32,472 nucleotides of DNA, taken from assembly GCA_013152945.1 (NCBI GenBank), contig JAADFL010000029.1, positions 1 through 32,472 of the forward strand, written 5' to 3'. Below, in pieces: positions 16,203 through 24,854 of the stretch (positions within the stretch are counted from its first letter, which is position 1; the number at the start of each line of letters is the position of its first letter). This DNA comes from Deltaproteobacteria bacterium (GTDB lineage: Bacteria; Myxococcota_A; JAADFL01). The translations under genes were made by a program, and so were the position numbers. Below the pieces are notes generated by a model. The model worked only from the letters and a program-made list of their open reading frames with translations, made no database searches and was not told the origin of the DNA.

Positions 16203-17228
16203 ATGCAGGATTTCAGCCGGCTTGACGACTTGGTCCAACAAGCACTTGGAATTATTGAGAAGGCCGGGTCGGAAAACGAACTGAAGGAATTGAAGGTTAC
16301 TTACCTTGGTAAGAAGGGAAAGGTGACTTCGTATTTCAAGGCTCTCGGCTCCGCACCTGCACAGGAAAGAAAGGCACTCGGACAGCAGGTGAACAGGGCC
16401 CGGCAGGCAATCGAGAACGCACTGGCTGTTCGGGAAGAAGCCATCAAATTGGATGCCCTCGATCAGAAACTCGAGGCCCGTAAAGTGGACGTGACCCTGC
16501 CCGGCAGGCCTTTCGGTCGCGGCACGGTCCATATACTCGATCAGGTCATGGACAGGATCCTGGATCTTTTTTCAGGGCTGGGTTTCGACGTGGTGCTCGG
16601 CCCGGAAGTGGAAACTTCCTGGAATAATTTCGATGCCCTTAATTTTCCTCCCGATCACCCTGCGAGAGACATGCAGGATACTGTTTTCATCGAGGATGAG
16701 ATAGTACTCAGGACCCATACATCTCCTGTCCAGGTGAGAACCATGAAGAGCAGGAAGCCGCCCCTCCGGGTGGTTTGCCCGGGCGTGGTGTACAGGAGAG
16801 ATACGCCGGATGCGACTCATGCGCCTGCGTTTTTCCAGGTCGAGGGACTGATGGTCGGTGAACATGTATCCTTTGCGGAATTGAAGGGTACGCTGAACCT
16901 TTTCGCCCGGAAGTTGTTCGGAGAAGGAGATACCAGGTTCAGGCCGTCGTTCTTTCCTTTCACCGAGCCTTCAGCCGAGATGGATGTCCGGTGTTTCGCC
17001 TGTGGAGGGGAGGGTTGCGCCTTGTGTAAGCAGTCGGGATGGATCGAGATACTTGGCTGTGGAATGGTGGATCCGGCTGTTTTCGATGCTGTCGGATATG
17101 ACAACGAAAAATATACGGGCTGGGCCTTTGGCATGGGCGTGGAGAGGATCGCCATGTTGCGCCACGCCATAGATGACATCAGGCTTTTTGCAGAGAATGA
17201 TTTGAGATTTTTGAAGCAGTTCGTTTGA
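16203..17228 (+). CDS. pheS: Phenylalanyl-tRNA synthetase alpha subunit
   Basis: This is a catalytic subunit of about 341 residues of the alpha2-beta2 enzyme. I prefer ATG 16203, five bases after GGTGA, over in-frame TTG 16191 and GTG 16194. The N-terminal coiled coil carries YLGKKGKVT. The class II core shows GPEVETSWNNFDALNFPPDHPARD (split motif 1), motif 2 around RTMKSRKPPLR and VYRRD, and motif 3 GWAFGMGVERIAMLR. A CxxC-x4-CxxC cluster (about Cys264 to Cys275 in this numbering) just after PSAEMDVR may bind a metal; I recall similar insertions in related bacteria. Confidence 0.96.
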   Translation: MQDFSRLDDLVQQALGIIEKAGSENELKELKVTYLGKKGKVTSYFKALGSAPAQERKALGQQVNRARQAIENALAVREEAIKLDALDQKLEARKVDVTLPGRPFGRGTVHILDQVMDRILDLFSGLGFDVVLGPEVETSWNNFDALNFPPDHPARDMQDTVFIEDEIVLRTHTSPVQVRTMKSRKPPLRVVCPGVVYRRDTPDATHAPAFFQVEGLMVGEHVSFAELKGTLNLFARKLFGEGDTRFRPSFFPFTEPSAEMDVRCFACGGEGCALCKQSGWIEILGCGMVDPAVFDAVGYDNEKYTGWAFGMGVERIAMLRHAIDDIRLFAENDLRFLKQFV

Positions 17229-17241
17229 GAGGTAAATCGAG

Positions 17242-19653
17242 TTGCGTATTAGTCTCAATTGGCTTGGAGATTTCCTGGACATCGATATTTCTCCGGGTGA
17301 GATAGCCCGGCGATTGACATTAGCCGGTATCGAAGCCTATGCGGAAGCATTCGGTATCATGGCCTGTGAAGTTGTAGAAGTCGGAGACCACCCTCATGCA
17401 GACAAGCTCAAGGTCTGTCGTGTCTTTGACGGAACAGGTTATAGACAGGTTGTATGCGGCGCTCCTAATACGAGGAAAGGAATGAAGACCGCGCTCGTTA
17501 CTCCCGGCGCAATATTGCCGGGCGGCATAGAGGTGAAGACCGCCAAGGTAAGAGGTGTGGTTTCCGAGGGAATGCTGTGTTCCGAAAAGGAACTCGGCCT
17601 TTCCGATGAGCACTCGGGAATTATCGAGTTCGATGCTTCGTTTGTGCCGGGTGGAAGTGTACACCGGAGCCTTAAAGACTACGCGGATGTGGTAATAGAA
17701 TTGGACCTGACCCCGAACAGGCCGGACTGCCTTTCTCACCTGGGAGCCGCACGGGAGCTCGGAGCAATCCTGGGCCGGCATATCAAACCCGTGTCAACCG
17801 GGTTGGACAAGGTTTTGGACGGCGCGCCCGTGTCCGGTTTGGCTGAAATAGAAGTGAAGGCCCCGGACAAGTGCCCGAGGTACTGTGCGAGAATAATAGA
17901 AGGCGTGAAGATCGGAGAGTGTCCCGGTTGGGTGCGGGCCAGGCTGGAGGCTGCAGGTATCAGGTCGATTAACAACGTGGTGGATGCCACCAATTATGTG
18001 CTTCTGGAACTGGGGCAGCCGCTGCATGCGTTTGACCTGGACCGGCTCGCCGGAGCCAAGATAATCGTCAGGCCGGCTGATCCCGGAGAATCGTTTACCA
18101 CGTTGGACGGGATAACAAGGAAATTGTCTCGGGATGACCTCGTAATAGCGGATGCAGACCGCCCTGTCGCGCTTGCAGGGATAATGGGCGGTCTCGATTC
18201 AGAGGTTACAAAGGAAACTACTCGTATACTCCTTGAATCAGCCTGGTTCGAACCCCGTTCCATCAGAAGGACCTCGAAAAGATACGACCTGAATACCGAA
18301 TCCTCGAGGCGATTCAGCGCAGGAGTTGACCCTGAAGGCATTGACAGGGCGGCAGACCGTTGCGCGGCTTTGATCTCCGACTGGGCGGGCGGTAGGGTCG
18401 CACGCGGCAGAATAGATGTTTATCCAAAGCCGTTCAAGCCCATTGAAACGGATCTGAGGATGGACCGGTTGGCCCGGATACTGGGCAAGGATATCGAGGC
18501 GGGAGAAGCTGCAGCCGTGCTTGAGGGCCTGGATTTTTCAGTGACCGAATCGGATACAAACACACTGCATGTAAGGATACCCGGATTCAGGCCGGACGTG
18601 GAAAGGGAGATAGATCTCATCGAAGAGGTGGCAAGGCTGTACGGATATAACAAGATTCCGGCTACACGGCCGGTGGGGTATCTCAAGCATCCCGAGATAG
18701 CGAAAGAACTCATCTTCGAAAGGAAAACAAGGCAGGCCCTGGTGGCTGCCGGCGCGTCACAGGCTTACAACTATGCCTTTGTCGCCCCGGATTTCCCGGA
18801 ACGGCTTCAGGCCCCGGCGGATCATCCGGTTGCAGATCTCGTGCAAGCCGCAAATCCGATCAAGGTAGAATTTTCAGCCCTTCGGACCACGCTGCTACCC
18901 GGTCTGCTCTATAACGTGCAGACCAATGTCAACCAAAGAGCTGAATCAGTTTTTCTTTTCGAGATAGGTACGGTTTTCAAGAATACGCCGAGGAATGACG
19001 AGAACCTGCCGGTTGAGAGGCGTGTCGTGGGAGGGGTGTTGTGGGGTAGTGCCCGGGAAGAGAAGTGGTTCGGCAGATCTCGTGACATGGATTTCTATGA
19101 TGCAAAAGGGGCTGTAGAAACCATACTCGGCGGACTAAAGGTGGACCTTGGTATAGTGACATGGAAAAAGGCGAACCAGCCATGGCTGAATCCCCATGCT
19201 GCCGCATCATTAATGATGGATCACTCGGTTGCCGGATGGGTCGGAGAAATACTTCCATCGGTTTGCAGTGAATTCGATGTTCCTTGGCCGGTATTTGCCT
19301 TCGAGTTGGATATAGGTATTATCGGCCTTGCGGGAAAGGAAACAATTGAATATAAGAGCCTGCCGAAATTTCCATCTATTAGAAGGGATGTGGCATTGAT
19401 AGTGGACGAAGACCTGGATGCGGCGAGTATTATCGAAGCGGCCGAGGGATCGGGTGCCGGGTTTGTGGCCCACCTCGATGTTTTCGATGTATACAAGGGT
19501 GAAACCATACCACCGGGAAAAAAGAGTATAGCCATCAAGATCGTGTACAGGTCGAACGAAGGCAGCTTGGAGAGTTCCAGGATAGATGAAGAAAACAAGG
19601 TGCTCGTACAAGCCCTGCGAGATAAATTGAATGCGGAAATCAGGGATTCTTGA
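17242..19653 (+). CDS. pheT: Phenylalanyl-tRNA synthetase beta subunit
   Basis: This 803-residue protein starts at TTG 17242, nine bases after GAGG at 17229-17232 and 13 bases after pheS. It has the N-terminal EMAP-type tRNA-binding domain (about 40-150, with KVCRVFDGTGYRQVVCGAPN), the B3/B4 editing region, the B5 domain, the inactive class II-like core and a C-terminal FDX-ACB anticodon-binding domain (about 710-803, KFPSIRRDVALIVDE). The length is normal. It forms the tetramer with PheS. Confidence 0.96.
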   Translation: MRISLNWLGDFLDIDISPGEIARRLTLAGIEAYAEAFGIMACEVVEVGDHPHADKLKVCRVFDGTGYRQVVCGAPNTRKGMKTALVTPGAILPGGIEVKTAKVRGVVSEGMLCSEKELGLSDEHSGIIEFDASFVPGGSVHRSLKDYADVVIELDLTPNRPDCLSHLGAARELGAILGRHIKPVSTGLDKVLDGAPVSGLAEIEVKAPDKCPRYCARIIEGVKIGECPGWVRARLEAAGIRSINNVVDATNYVLLELGQPLHAFDLDRLAGAKIIVRPADPGESFTTLDGITRKLSRDDLVIADADRPVALAGIMGGLDSEVTKETTRILLESAWFEPRSIRRTSKRYDLNTESSRRFSAGVDPEGIDRAADRCAALISDWAGGRVARGRIDVYPKPFKPIETDLRMDRLARILGKDIEAGEAAAVLEGLDFSVTESDTNTLHVRIPGFRPDVEREIDLIEEVARLYGYNKIPATRPVGYLKHPEIAKELIFERKTRQALVAAGASQAYNYAFVAPDFPERLQAPADHPVADLVQAANPIKVEFSALRTTLLPGLLYNVQTNVNQRAESVFLFEIGTVFKNTPRNDENLPVERRVVGGVLWGSAREEKWFGRSRDMDFYDAKGAVETILGGLKVDLGIVTWKKANQPWLNPHAAASLMMDHSVAGWVGEILPSVCSEFDVPWPVFAFELDIGIIGLAGKETIEYKSLPKFPSIRRDVALIVDEDLDAASIIEAAEGSGAGFVAHLDVFDVYKGETIPPGKKSIAIKIVYRSNEGSLESSRIDEENKVLVQALRDKLNAEIRDS

Positions 19654-19701
19654 AACTATTTTCAGTGTGAACCCAAGGGGGAAGACACAGGAGGGTGCGA
19701 T

Positions 19702-19983
19702 ATGACAAAGGCGGATATTGTGGAGACTGTCTATCAAAGGGTCGGCTTTTCAAAGAAGGATTCAGCCGAGTTGGTGGACATGGTGTTCGAAACCTTGAAA
19801 GAGACATTGGAGAAAGGTGAGAAAATCAAGATCTCCGGTTTCGGCAATTTCGTGGTGCGGGACAAGAAGGCGAGAAAAGGCAGAAACCCCAAGACAGGTG
19901 AAGAGATCGAAATTTCAGCCAGGCGTGTCCTTACCTTCAAGCCAAGCCAGGTTTTGAAAAAGATGTTGAATCCGAACAGGTGA
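19702..19983 (+). CDS. ihfA: Integration host factor alpha subunit (HU/IHF family)
   Basis: This 93-residue DNA-bending protein has AGGAGG seven bases before ATG 19702. It shows the family signature GFGNFVVRDKKARKGRNPKTGE with the intercalating-proline arm (RNPKTGE). Its placement directly after pheT is the typical ihfA location in proteobacteria. The beta subunit gene is not in the window. Confidence 0.92.
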   Translation: MTKADIVETVYQRVGFSKKDSAELVDMVFETLKETLEKGEKIKISGFGNFVVRDKKARKGRNPKTGEEIEISARRVLTFKPSQVLKKMLNPNR

Positions 19984-20022
19984 TTTCTTTCATGGCGGTC
20001 GAACAGGTGGAGTGGATTACAG

Positions 20023-20406
20023 ATGCCTGTAACTATTCCGGACAAGCTGTATTTCAAAATCGGTGAGGTTGCTCATCTCACTGGTGTAAGACCGCATGTC
20101 TTGCGGTACTGGGAGAGTATGTTCAATATCATAAGACCCGTAAAATCAAAGACCAACCAGAGGATGTACAGGCGCAAGGACGTAGAAACGGTCCTGATGA
20201 TAAAGAACATGCTGTACAACGAAAAGTATACAATTGCAGGCGCCAGGAGAAAGCTCAAGCAGAATGCCGGAGGTGAAACCAGGAACAAGCAACTCGATCT
20301 CAACCTTGGTCGCAAGGAGGCACAAGCCGTGATCGAGGAAGCTGTCAGGGATCTGGAGTCCATGTTGCAGGAAGTGGAAAAGCTGGAGGATTCATCGACT
20401 GTCTAG
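20023..20406 (+). CDS. MerR-family transcriptional regulator
   Basis: The product is 127 residues. The N-terminal winged helix-turn-helix reads [21 protein letters not shown], followed by the wing [18 protein letters not shown] and a C-terminal helix for dimerisation. No cysteine cluster for metal binding is seen, so it is not a metal sensor of the MerR/CueR type. A gene of this kind after ihfA is a recurring arrangement in deltaproteobacteria and other proteobacteria. The target is unknown. GGTGGAG lies 10 bases before the start. Confidence 0.88.
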   Translation: MPVTIPDKLYFKIGEVAHLTGVRPHVLRYWESMFNIIRPVKSKTNQRMYRRKDVETVLMIKNMLYNEKYTIAGARRKLKQNAGGETRNKQLDLNLGRKEAQAVIEEAVRDLESMLQEVEKLEDSSTV

Positions 20407-20462
20407 GAAAAGTTCGGTCTGATCCGGAAATAACATTTACCGGAAAGAACATTTAAATCATG

Positions 20463-20492
20463 TTGCAATGACCGGTCGCCATGGTGTATAGA
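20463..20492 (+). promoter_or_regulatory. Probable promoter of tRNA-Pro
   Basis: TTGCAA (20463-20468) and TATAGA (20487-20492) are separated by 18 bp, and the tRNA begins 28 bases later. The -10 hexamer is identical to that of the tRNA-Val promoter in this window. Confidence 0.55.
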
Positions 20493-20519
20493 ATCATCTG
20501 GTTGAAGCGAATCGGATGC

Positions 20520-20596
20520 CGGGGCGTAGCGCAGTCTGGTAGCGTACCTGAATGGGGTTCAGGTGGTCGCTGGTTCGAATCCAGTCGCCCCGACCA
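20520..20596 (+). tRNA. tRNA-Pro (anticodon GGG), CCA encoded
   Basis: This is a 77-base cloverleaf. The acceptor CGGGGCG pairs with CGCCCCG. The D arm is GCGC...GCG. The anticodon stem CCTGA/TCAGG carries loop ATGGGGT with anticodon GGG at 20554-20556. The T arm CTGG-TTCGAAT-CCAG is regular. The initial C1-G72 pair is typical of proline tRNAs. The CCA is encoded at 20594-20596. Confidence 0.95.
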
Positions 20597-20679
20597 TCAA
20601 TCGTATTTCCCTGGTTTTGATTCCTTGATGACCGTACTGTCGGGTCTGCCGATCTGACGGCAGAGCAGGGTGCCTTGAT

Positions 20680-21444
20680 ATGAACATCCTTTTGACCAAT
20701 GATGACGGAATAGAAGCTCCCGGCCTTTCCTCGTTGTTCGAAGCACTCCGGGAACTTGGAAAAACCATTGTCGTAGCGCCCAAGAACGAAATGTCCGCGG
20801 TAAGCAGGGCCATAACAATGGTGAGGCCCTTAAGACTCGATGAAGTAAAAGAGGATTGGTACGCGGTGGACGGCACCCCGGTCGATTGCGTGTACATGGC
20901 TCTTCACCATGTTTTGGGGAAAAGACCCGACATGGTTATTTCCGGAATCAATCGAGGCCCTAACGTGGGTGATGATGTATCATATTCCGGCACTGTCGCC
21001 GCTGCGGCAGAGGCTGCGTTGGCCGGGATCGGCTCATTCGCTGTTTCATTGAACGACTGGAAGCCAAAGGACTATAGCGTAGCGGCAAAATTCAGCGCGT
21101 CCATGGCAAATTTTCTTATGATGGCCGGAGTACCGGAGAGGATTTATTTCAATGTCAATGTTCCGGCAAAGCCGGCGCATGATCCGCCGAGGTTCGTCTT
21201 CACCAAGCAGGGCAAACGCAGGTATCCGCAAGATGTGGACGAGCGTCTCGATCCAAGGGGTGTACGGTATTTCTGGATAGGCGGCAAGGATGCCGGCACC
21301 TGGGAGAATATCCCGGGGTCGGATGGGGATGCCCTGGACAGAGGATTGATATCAATTACGCCGCTAAAGCTGGATTTGACTGCACACGGGTTATTGTCAA
21401 ATATGACATCTTGGGCGCTGGAAGACTTTGAAAAGGGAGTTTGA
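20680..21444 (+). CDS. surE: 5'/3'-nucleotidase SurE
   Basis: This 254-residue metal-dependent phosphatase acts on nucleoside monophosphates and is linked to stationary-phase survival. The N-terminal LLTNDDGIEAPG supplies the metal-binding Asp8-Asp9. SAVSRAIT and GINRGPNVGDDVSYSGTVAAA complete the active site. Start ATG 20680 gives the usual MNILLTNDDG N-terminus. It is followed directly by pcm (3 bases) and an nlpD-like gene, the same order as the surE-pcm-nlpD operon of enterobacteria. Confidence 0.96.
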   Translation: MNILLTNDDGIEAPGLSSLFEALRELGKTIVVAPKNEMSAVSRAITMVRPLRLDEVKEDWYAVDGTPVDCVYMALHHVLGKRPDMVISGINRGPNVGDDVSYSGTVAAAAEAALAGIGSFAVSLNDWKPKDYSVAAKFSASMANFLMMAGVPERIYFNVNVPAKPAHDPPRFVFTKQGKRRYPQDVDERLDPRGVRYFWIGGKDAGTWENIPGSDGDALDRGLISITPLKLDLTAHGLLSNMTSWALEDFEKGV

Positions 21445-21447
21445 CCT

Positions 21448-22110
21448 GTGTTTTCGCATGAATCCACGTTTGAGTTGCGTGAGAGAATGGTGCGGGAACA
21501 AATCCGGAAGCGGGGAATTCATGACAGGGCCGTACTCCAGGCAATGCTTGATGTGCCGAGGCATGAATTCGTGGAAACACGGAATGTTGAAGAGGCGTAC
21601 GGTGATCATCCGTTGCCTATCGGCGGGGAGCAGACTATTTCTCAGCCATACATGGTAGCCCTGATGACACAAGAGCTTGCTTTGAAGGGCGGTGAAAATG
21701 TATTGGAAATCGGTACGGGTTCCGGGTACCAGACTGCAATATTAGCCAGGATTGCCGGTATGGTTTGTACGATCGAACGAATAGACAGCCTATTGGCGCA
21801 GGCCGGAAAAAGACTGGAGCGCATGGGTTATTCGAATGTGAAGCTTAGAAACTGTGACGGCACCCTGGGTTGGCCTGAAGAATCTCCTTTTCAGGGAATA
21901 ATCGTTACTGCAGGAGCGCCCGGTGTTCCGCCCCCGCTTCTCGACCAACTGGACCAAGGAGGCAGACTCGTAATTCCTGTGGGCGACAGGTTCATTCAGA
22001 CGCTCCTGGTGCTCGAAAGGCATGGAAAAAGGTTCAAGAAGACCAGGTCCGGTGGATGCAGATTCGTCCCCCTGCTGGGAGAACATGGCTGGGAAGATGA
22101 CAGGCGATAA
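21448..22110 (+). CDS. pcm: Protein-L-isoaspartate O-methyltransferase
   Basis: This 220-residue repair enzyme uses S-adenosylmethionine to methylate L-isoaspartyl residues in aged proteins. GTG start 21448 is preceded by GGGAG inside the end of surE. Signatures are MVREQIRKRGI, VPRHEFV, YGDHPLPIGGEQTISQPYMV and the SAM-binding VLEIGTGSGYQTA. Translation is probably coupled to surE because only three bases separate them. Confidence 0.95.
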   Translation: MFSHESTFELRERMVREQIRKRGIHDRAVLQAMLDVPRHEFVETRNVEEAYGDHPLPIGGEQTISQPYMVALMTQELALKGGENVLEIGTGSGYQTAILARIAGMVCTIERIDSLLAQAGKRLERMGYSNVKLRNCDGTLGWPEESPFQGIIVTAGAPGVPPPLLDQLDQGGRLVIPVGDRFIQTLLVLERHGKRFKKTRSGGCRFVPLLGEHGWEDDRR

Positions 22111-22867
22111 TTGTTCAACCACCCGTCGTTACTATCGGTATCTCGTTATCTTGAGCTTATGTCTTTTCACCGGCATTAATGGGCAGGGTATCGGCTGTGT
22201 TCCACCTGCCAGGCGGACCGATGGTGTATGGCATGAGGTCAAGAGAGGCCAGACTCTTTGGCGGATTGCAAGGACCTATGGCGTCGATCTGTACGAACTT
22301 GCAGATATCAACAATATTGAAGACCCTGCAAGGATACGAGCCGGAACCAGGCTGTTCATTCCGGGTGCCAAGAAGGTTGTGGACGTAAAACCGTACAGGG
22401 CTCCGGCTATTGTCGATACAAAAGGGGTGAAGGGAGAAAAGGCAACCGTTACCAAGATAGTACATGGAAGCACAGGGAATAGTGCCTGTGGAGTGAAATT
22501 GGCTTGGCCTCTGGACGGGGTCTTGACCAGCCGTTTCGGCATGAGGTCGAAAAGGCGCCATGACGGTATAGATATCGCTGCCCCCATGGGAACACCGGTA
22601 AAAGCTGCTGCAAAAGGTGAGGTGGTGTATGCCAAGTTTACAGGCGGATACGGGAACCTGCTGATTTTGAAACATAATGACAGGTTGCTTACCATATATG
22701 CTCATTTGAAAGAATTTCTGGTGGATACTGGAGACAGGGTCGAGGCGGGTCAAGTGATAGGCCGGGTAGGCGACACCGGCCGGGCCACCGGACCACACCT
22801 TCACTTTGAAATCAGGCTGGACAGGGAGCCGAGGGATCCCTTGCTTTTTTTGCCCGGGAGGAAGTGA
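22085..22867 (+). CDS. LysM and M23-peptidase domain envelope protein (NlpD-like)
   Basis: This is a protein of about 260 residues if it starts at ATG 22085, overlapping the pcm end by 26 bases; ATG 22022 would add 21 residues. A hydrophobic signal segment (YLVILSLCLFTGI) is followed by GQGIGC, a weak lipobox. One LysM repeat (HEVKRGQTLWRIARTYGVDLYELADINNI) binds peptidoglycan. The C-terminal M23 domain has RHDGID and GPHLHFEIR, so both zinc/catalytic histidine motifs are kept, unlike the degenerate domain of E. coli NlpD. It may therefore be an active peptidoglycan endopeptidase. It ends the surE operon. Confidence 0.85.
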   Translation: MAGKMTGDNCSTTRRYYRYLVILSLCLFTGINGQGIGCVPPARRTDGVWHEVKRGQTLWRIARTYGVDLYELADINNIEDPARIRAGTRLFIPGAKKVVDVKPYRAPAIVDTKGVKGEKATVTKIVHGSTGNSACGVKLAWPLDGVLTSRFGMRSKRRHDGIDIAAPMGTPVKAAAKGEVVYAKFTGGYGNLLILKHNDRLLTIYAHLKEFLVDTGDRVEAGQVIGRVGDTGRATGPHLHFEIRLDREPRDPLLFLPGRK

Positions 22868-22894
22868 GGTGGGCTTGCAGAAAAAAAGGGTTCA

Positions 22895-22920
22895 GCCGGG
22901 CAGAAACTGCTGGCCGTTTT
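22895..22920. terminator. Probable bidirectional terminator between convergent genes
   Basis: In the 51-base gap a hairpin with stem GCAG/CTGC (22900-22903/22907-22910) extends outward by a G-T pair and CCG/GGC pairs with one bulge. It is followed by GTTTT on the + strand and by a T-run on the minus strand (A-run at 22881-22887). It could end both the nlpD-like and the TPR gene. Confidence 0.4.
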
Positions 22921-24292
22921 AAATCTGTTCCAGTTGTCTGTTAAGATAATTGATTCTCTTTTTATTCTTGGGTGTGAGTTTTCGGAGCTTGTCGATCATC
23001 ATTTTTGCTTTTTCGAGAGCCTTATTTTTAAGCATTCCCTTGGGTAGTTCGGCAGCGAGTTTCAATTCCAATTGGGCGAGCCTGAATATAGCCTCGACTT
23101 GGTCGGGATGAGACTTTAATATAGTTTCCAGTTGTTTCCTGGCCTCGGCCGGCTTTTCGGCTGCAGTAAGGGCATCCGCGCACGCAAGCCTTGACGCAAC
23201 GGAGCCGTTGGTTAGTGCAACAACTTTTATTAGTTCTTTTGCCGCTTCATCGGGTTTGTCATCTGCCATGAGCAACCTGGCTCTCTTGTACCTGATTTCA
23301 ACTGAAAGCGGATTCAGCCTGGAAGCTTTGTAATACAGCTTTTCCGCTTCCGGTTGCCTGCCGAGGGATTCGAAAACGGTTGCCAGTGCGAGCACGGGAT
23401 CGGCCCACATGGGAGCCAAGTGTATTGCCTTTTTTAATTCGGCTATACCTTGTGCCCTGTTTTCGCTTTCGAGCTTGGCCAAACCTGCAAGGTAATGAAG
23501 GAGGGGGCATTTCTCGTATTTTACCAATAGTGCCTGGACCTGGTCAGAGAGTTCTTCTCCGAGAATCCCACTCTCCGCCTGTTTCAGGAGTGCGTCCAGT
23601 TTACCTTGCCCGGCGGAAGGTACGCCGGTGAATGGGTTGGATGCCTTTACGATGATGGCTCTACCCAATTTTATGTCTTCAATTCTCGGGCGATAGTTCA
23701 ACATGCGCGAAAGCAATTCAAGGGTCTTTCGAGCCTTTCCAATCCGCAGGTATGCATCCGCCGCAGCAGGATAATACCTTGCCTGGCCGGGCGAGATTTC
23801 CAATGCCTTGTCGATTCTTTCGATTGCATCTTCAGCATTTCCTGTCAGGAGACAAGCCAGGCCGGCCCGGTATTTATATTCTCCTACCTTTGGTGCAAGC
23901 CTGGAAGCATGGTCGAAAAGGGTAATCGCTTTTGCAATTTGATCTTTCTTACCTTGGGCCAGGGCAATCAATCCAAGGCAGTAAAGAGCAATCGGAGAAT
24001 CGGGTGACATTTTGAGTGTGGACTCGTAATGTTTTTGCAGTACTTTGATATGCCCTGTCTTGAGGCTAGCCTTGATTAAACCGCGGTAAGCCCGGAGTTG
24101 TTTTGGAGCTTGTTCAATGATGGTCAGGTATTCCTTTTCAGCCATTGCCGCATCACCTGCCTCTAGGTAGGCCGAGGCTGCGTCGATCCTGTCTTTTATG
24201 CTTTTATGGGGAACACAAGCCAAGCATTGTGGTATGACGATTAACGTAATTATATAGTATACATTCTTGATATTTTTCATCGAAGCTTTCAT
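22919..24292 (-). CDS. TPR-repeat lipoprotein-like protein
   Basis: This is a 457-residue protein. An N-terminal hydrophobic stretch (VYYIITLIVIPQCLACVPH) looks like a signal peptide with an imperfect lipobox before Cys22 or Cys26. The rest is a string of about ten tetratricopeptide-like helix pairs (for example AGDAAMAEKEYLTIIEQAP, GNAEDAIERIDKALEISP, GIAELKKAIHLAP, GRQPEAEKLYYKASRLNP). Such proteins are scaffolds in envelope assembly, pilus or secretion systems. It overlaps the upstream small membrane-protein gene by 4 bases (ATGA), so the two are translationally coupled. A start at ATG 24280 is also possible. The specific role is unknown. Confidence 0.75.
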   Translation of the reverse strand: MKASMKNIKNVYYIITLIVIPQCLACVPHKSIKDRIDAASAYLEAGDAAMAEKEYLTIIEQAPKQLRAYRGLIKASLKTGHIKVLQKHYESTLKMSPDSPIALYCLGLIALAQGKKDQIAKAITLFDHASRLAPKVGEYKYRAGLACLLTGNAEDAIERIDKALEISPGQARYYPAAADAYLRIGKARKTLELLSRMLNYRPRIEDIKLGRAIIVKASNPFTGVPSAGQGKLDALLKQAESGILGEELSDQVQALLVKYEKCPLLHYLAGLAKLESENRAQGIAELKKAIHLAPMWADPVLALATVFESLGRQPEAEKLYYKASRLNPLSVEIRYKRARLLMADDKPDEAAKELIKVVALTNGSVASRLACADALTAAEKPAEARKQLETILKSHPDQVEAIFRLAQLELKLAAELPKGMLKNKALEKAKMMIDKLRKLTPKNKKRINYLNRQLEQI

Positions 24293-24648
24293 TCAAACGA
24301 ATAATGGTTGGAAAATGGATACTTGAATACCGGTGAGCCTTCCTTGGCGAGAACAAATACCTTGTAGGGCACTTTTAATTCTACGGTCTTCCCATTGTTT
24401 TCCTTGATCGAGATAAAATACCTGTCTTGGCTTACTCCGCCGTCTTCTTCGATGACATGGACACGTTTTATTTTTCTGTCAATAACAATGCCGTTGATAC
24501 CCATCAAGAAGGGGATTCTCTCGGCAAGGAAGAAATAGACCGCACCCAGCAGGATCAGGAATGCGGCCAGCCTGTAAAGATTTCTAAACAAACGTCTCCG
24601 AGCCGATGATTTTCTGACCCTCGATGTGTACGTGTCATGTTGATTCAA
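24289..24648 (-). CDS. Small single-pass membrane protein, unknown function
   Basis: The product is about 119 residues if it starts at TTG 24648, ten bases after GGAGG at 24663-24659. The open frame extends to TTG 24738 without a better site. A basic N-terminal stretch (RVRKSSARRRLFRNLYR) precedes one transmembrane helix (LAAFLILLGAVYFFLA), so the C-terminal part should lie outside the cytoplasm. It resembles a small beta-rich domain (GIVIDRKIKRVHVIEED). I do not recognise the family. It is coupled to the TPR gene and divergent from the response regulator gene. Confidence 0.6.
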   Translation of the reverse strand: MNQHDTYTSRVRKSSARRRLFRNLYRLAAFLILLGAVYFFLAERIPFLMGINGIVIDRKIKRVHVIEEDGGVSQDRYFISIKENNGKTVELKVPYKVFVLAKEGSPVFKYPFSNHYSFE

Positions 24649-24854
24649 TTCGTTTTTTCCTCCAATGGGCAGAGTATCCACATTACATCGGTTTGTTGCA
24701 AGTACTTGTATTGGATTGCCTCCTCTGTTTTCAACCAATACTGAATATATTGTAATAACTTGACATAAGGACGTTTCCTATGCTAGCTCAATATTTAATT
24801 TTGAGGCCCGCATGGGGTTTTGAGGAATAAAACGACCCTGACAGGAGGCGGTAT

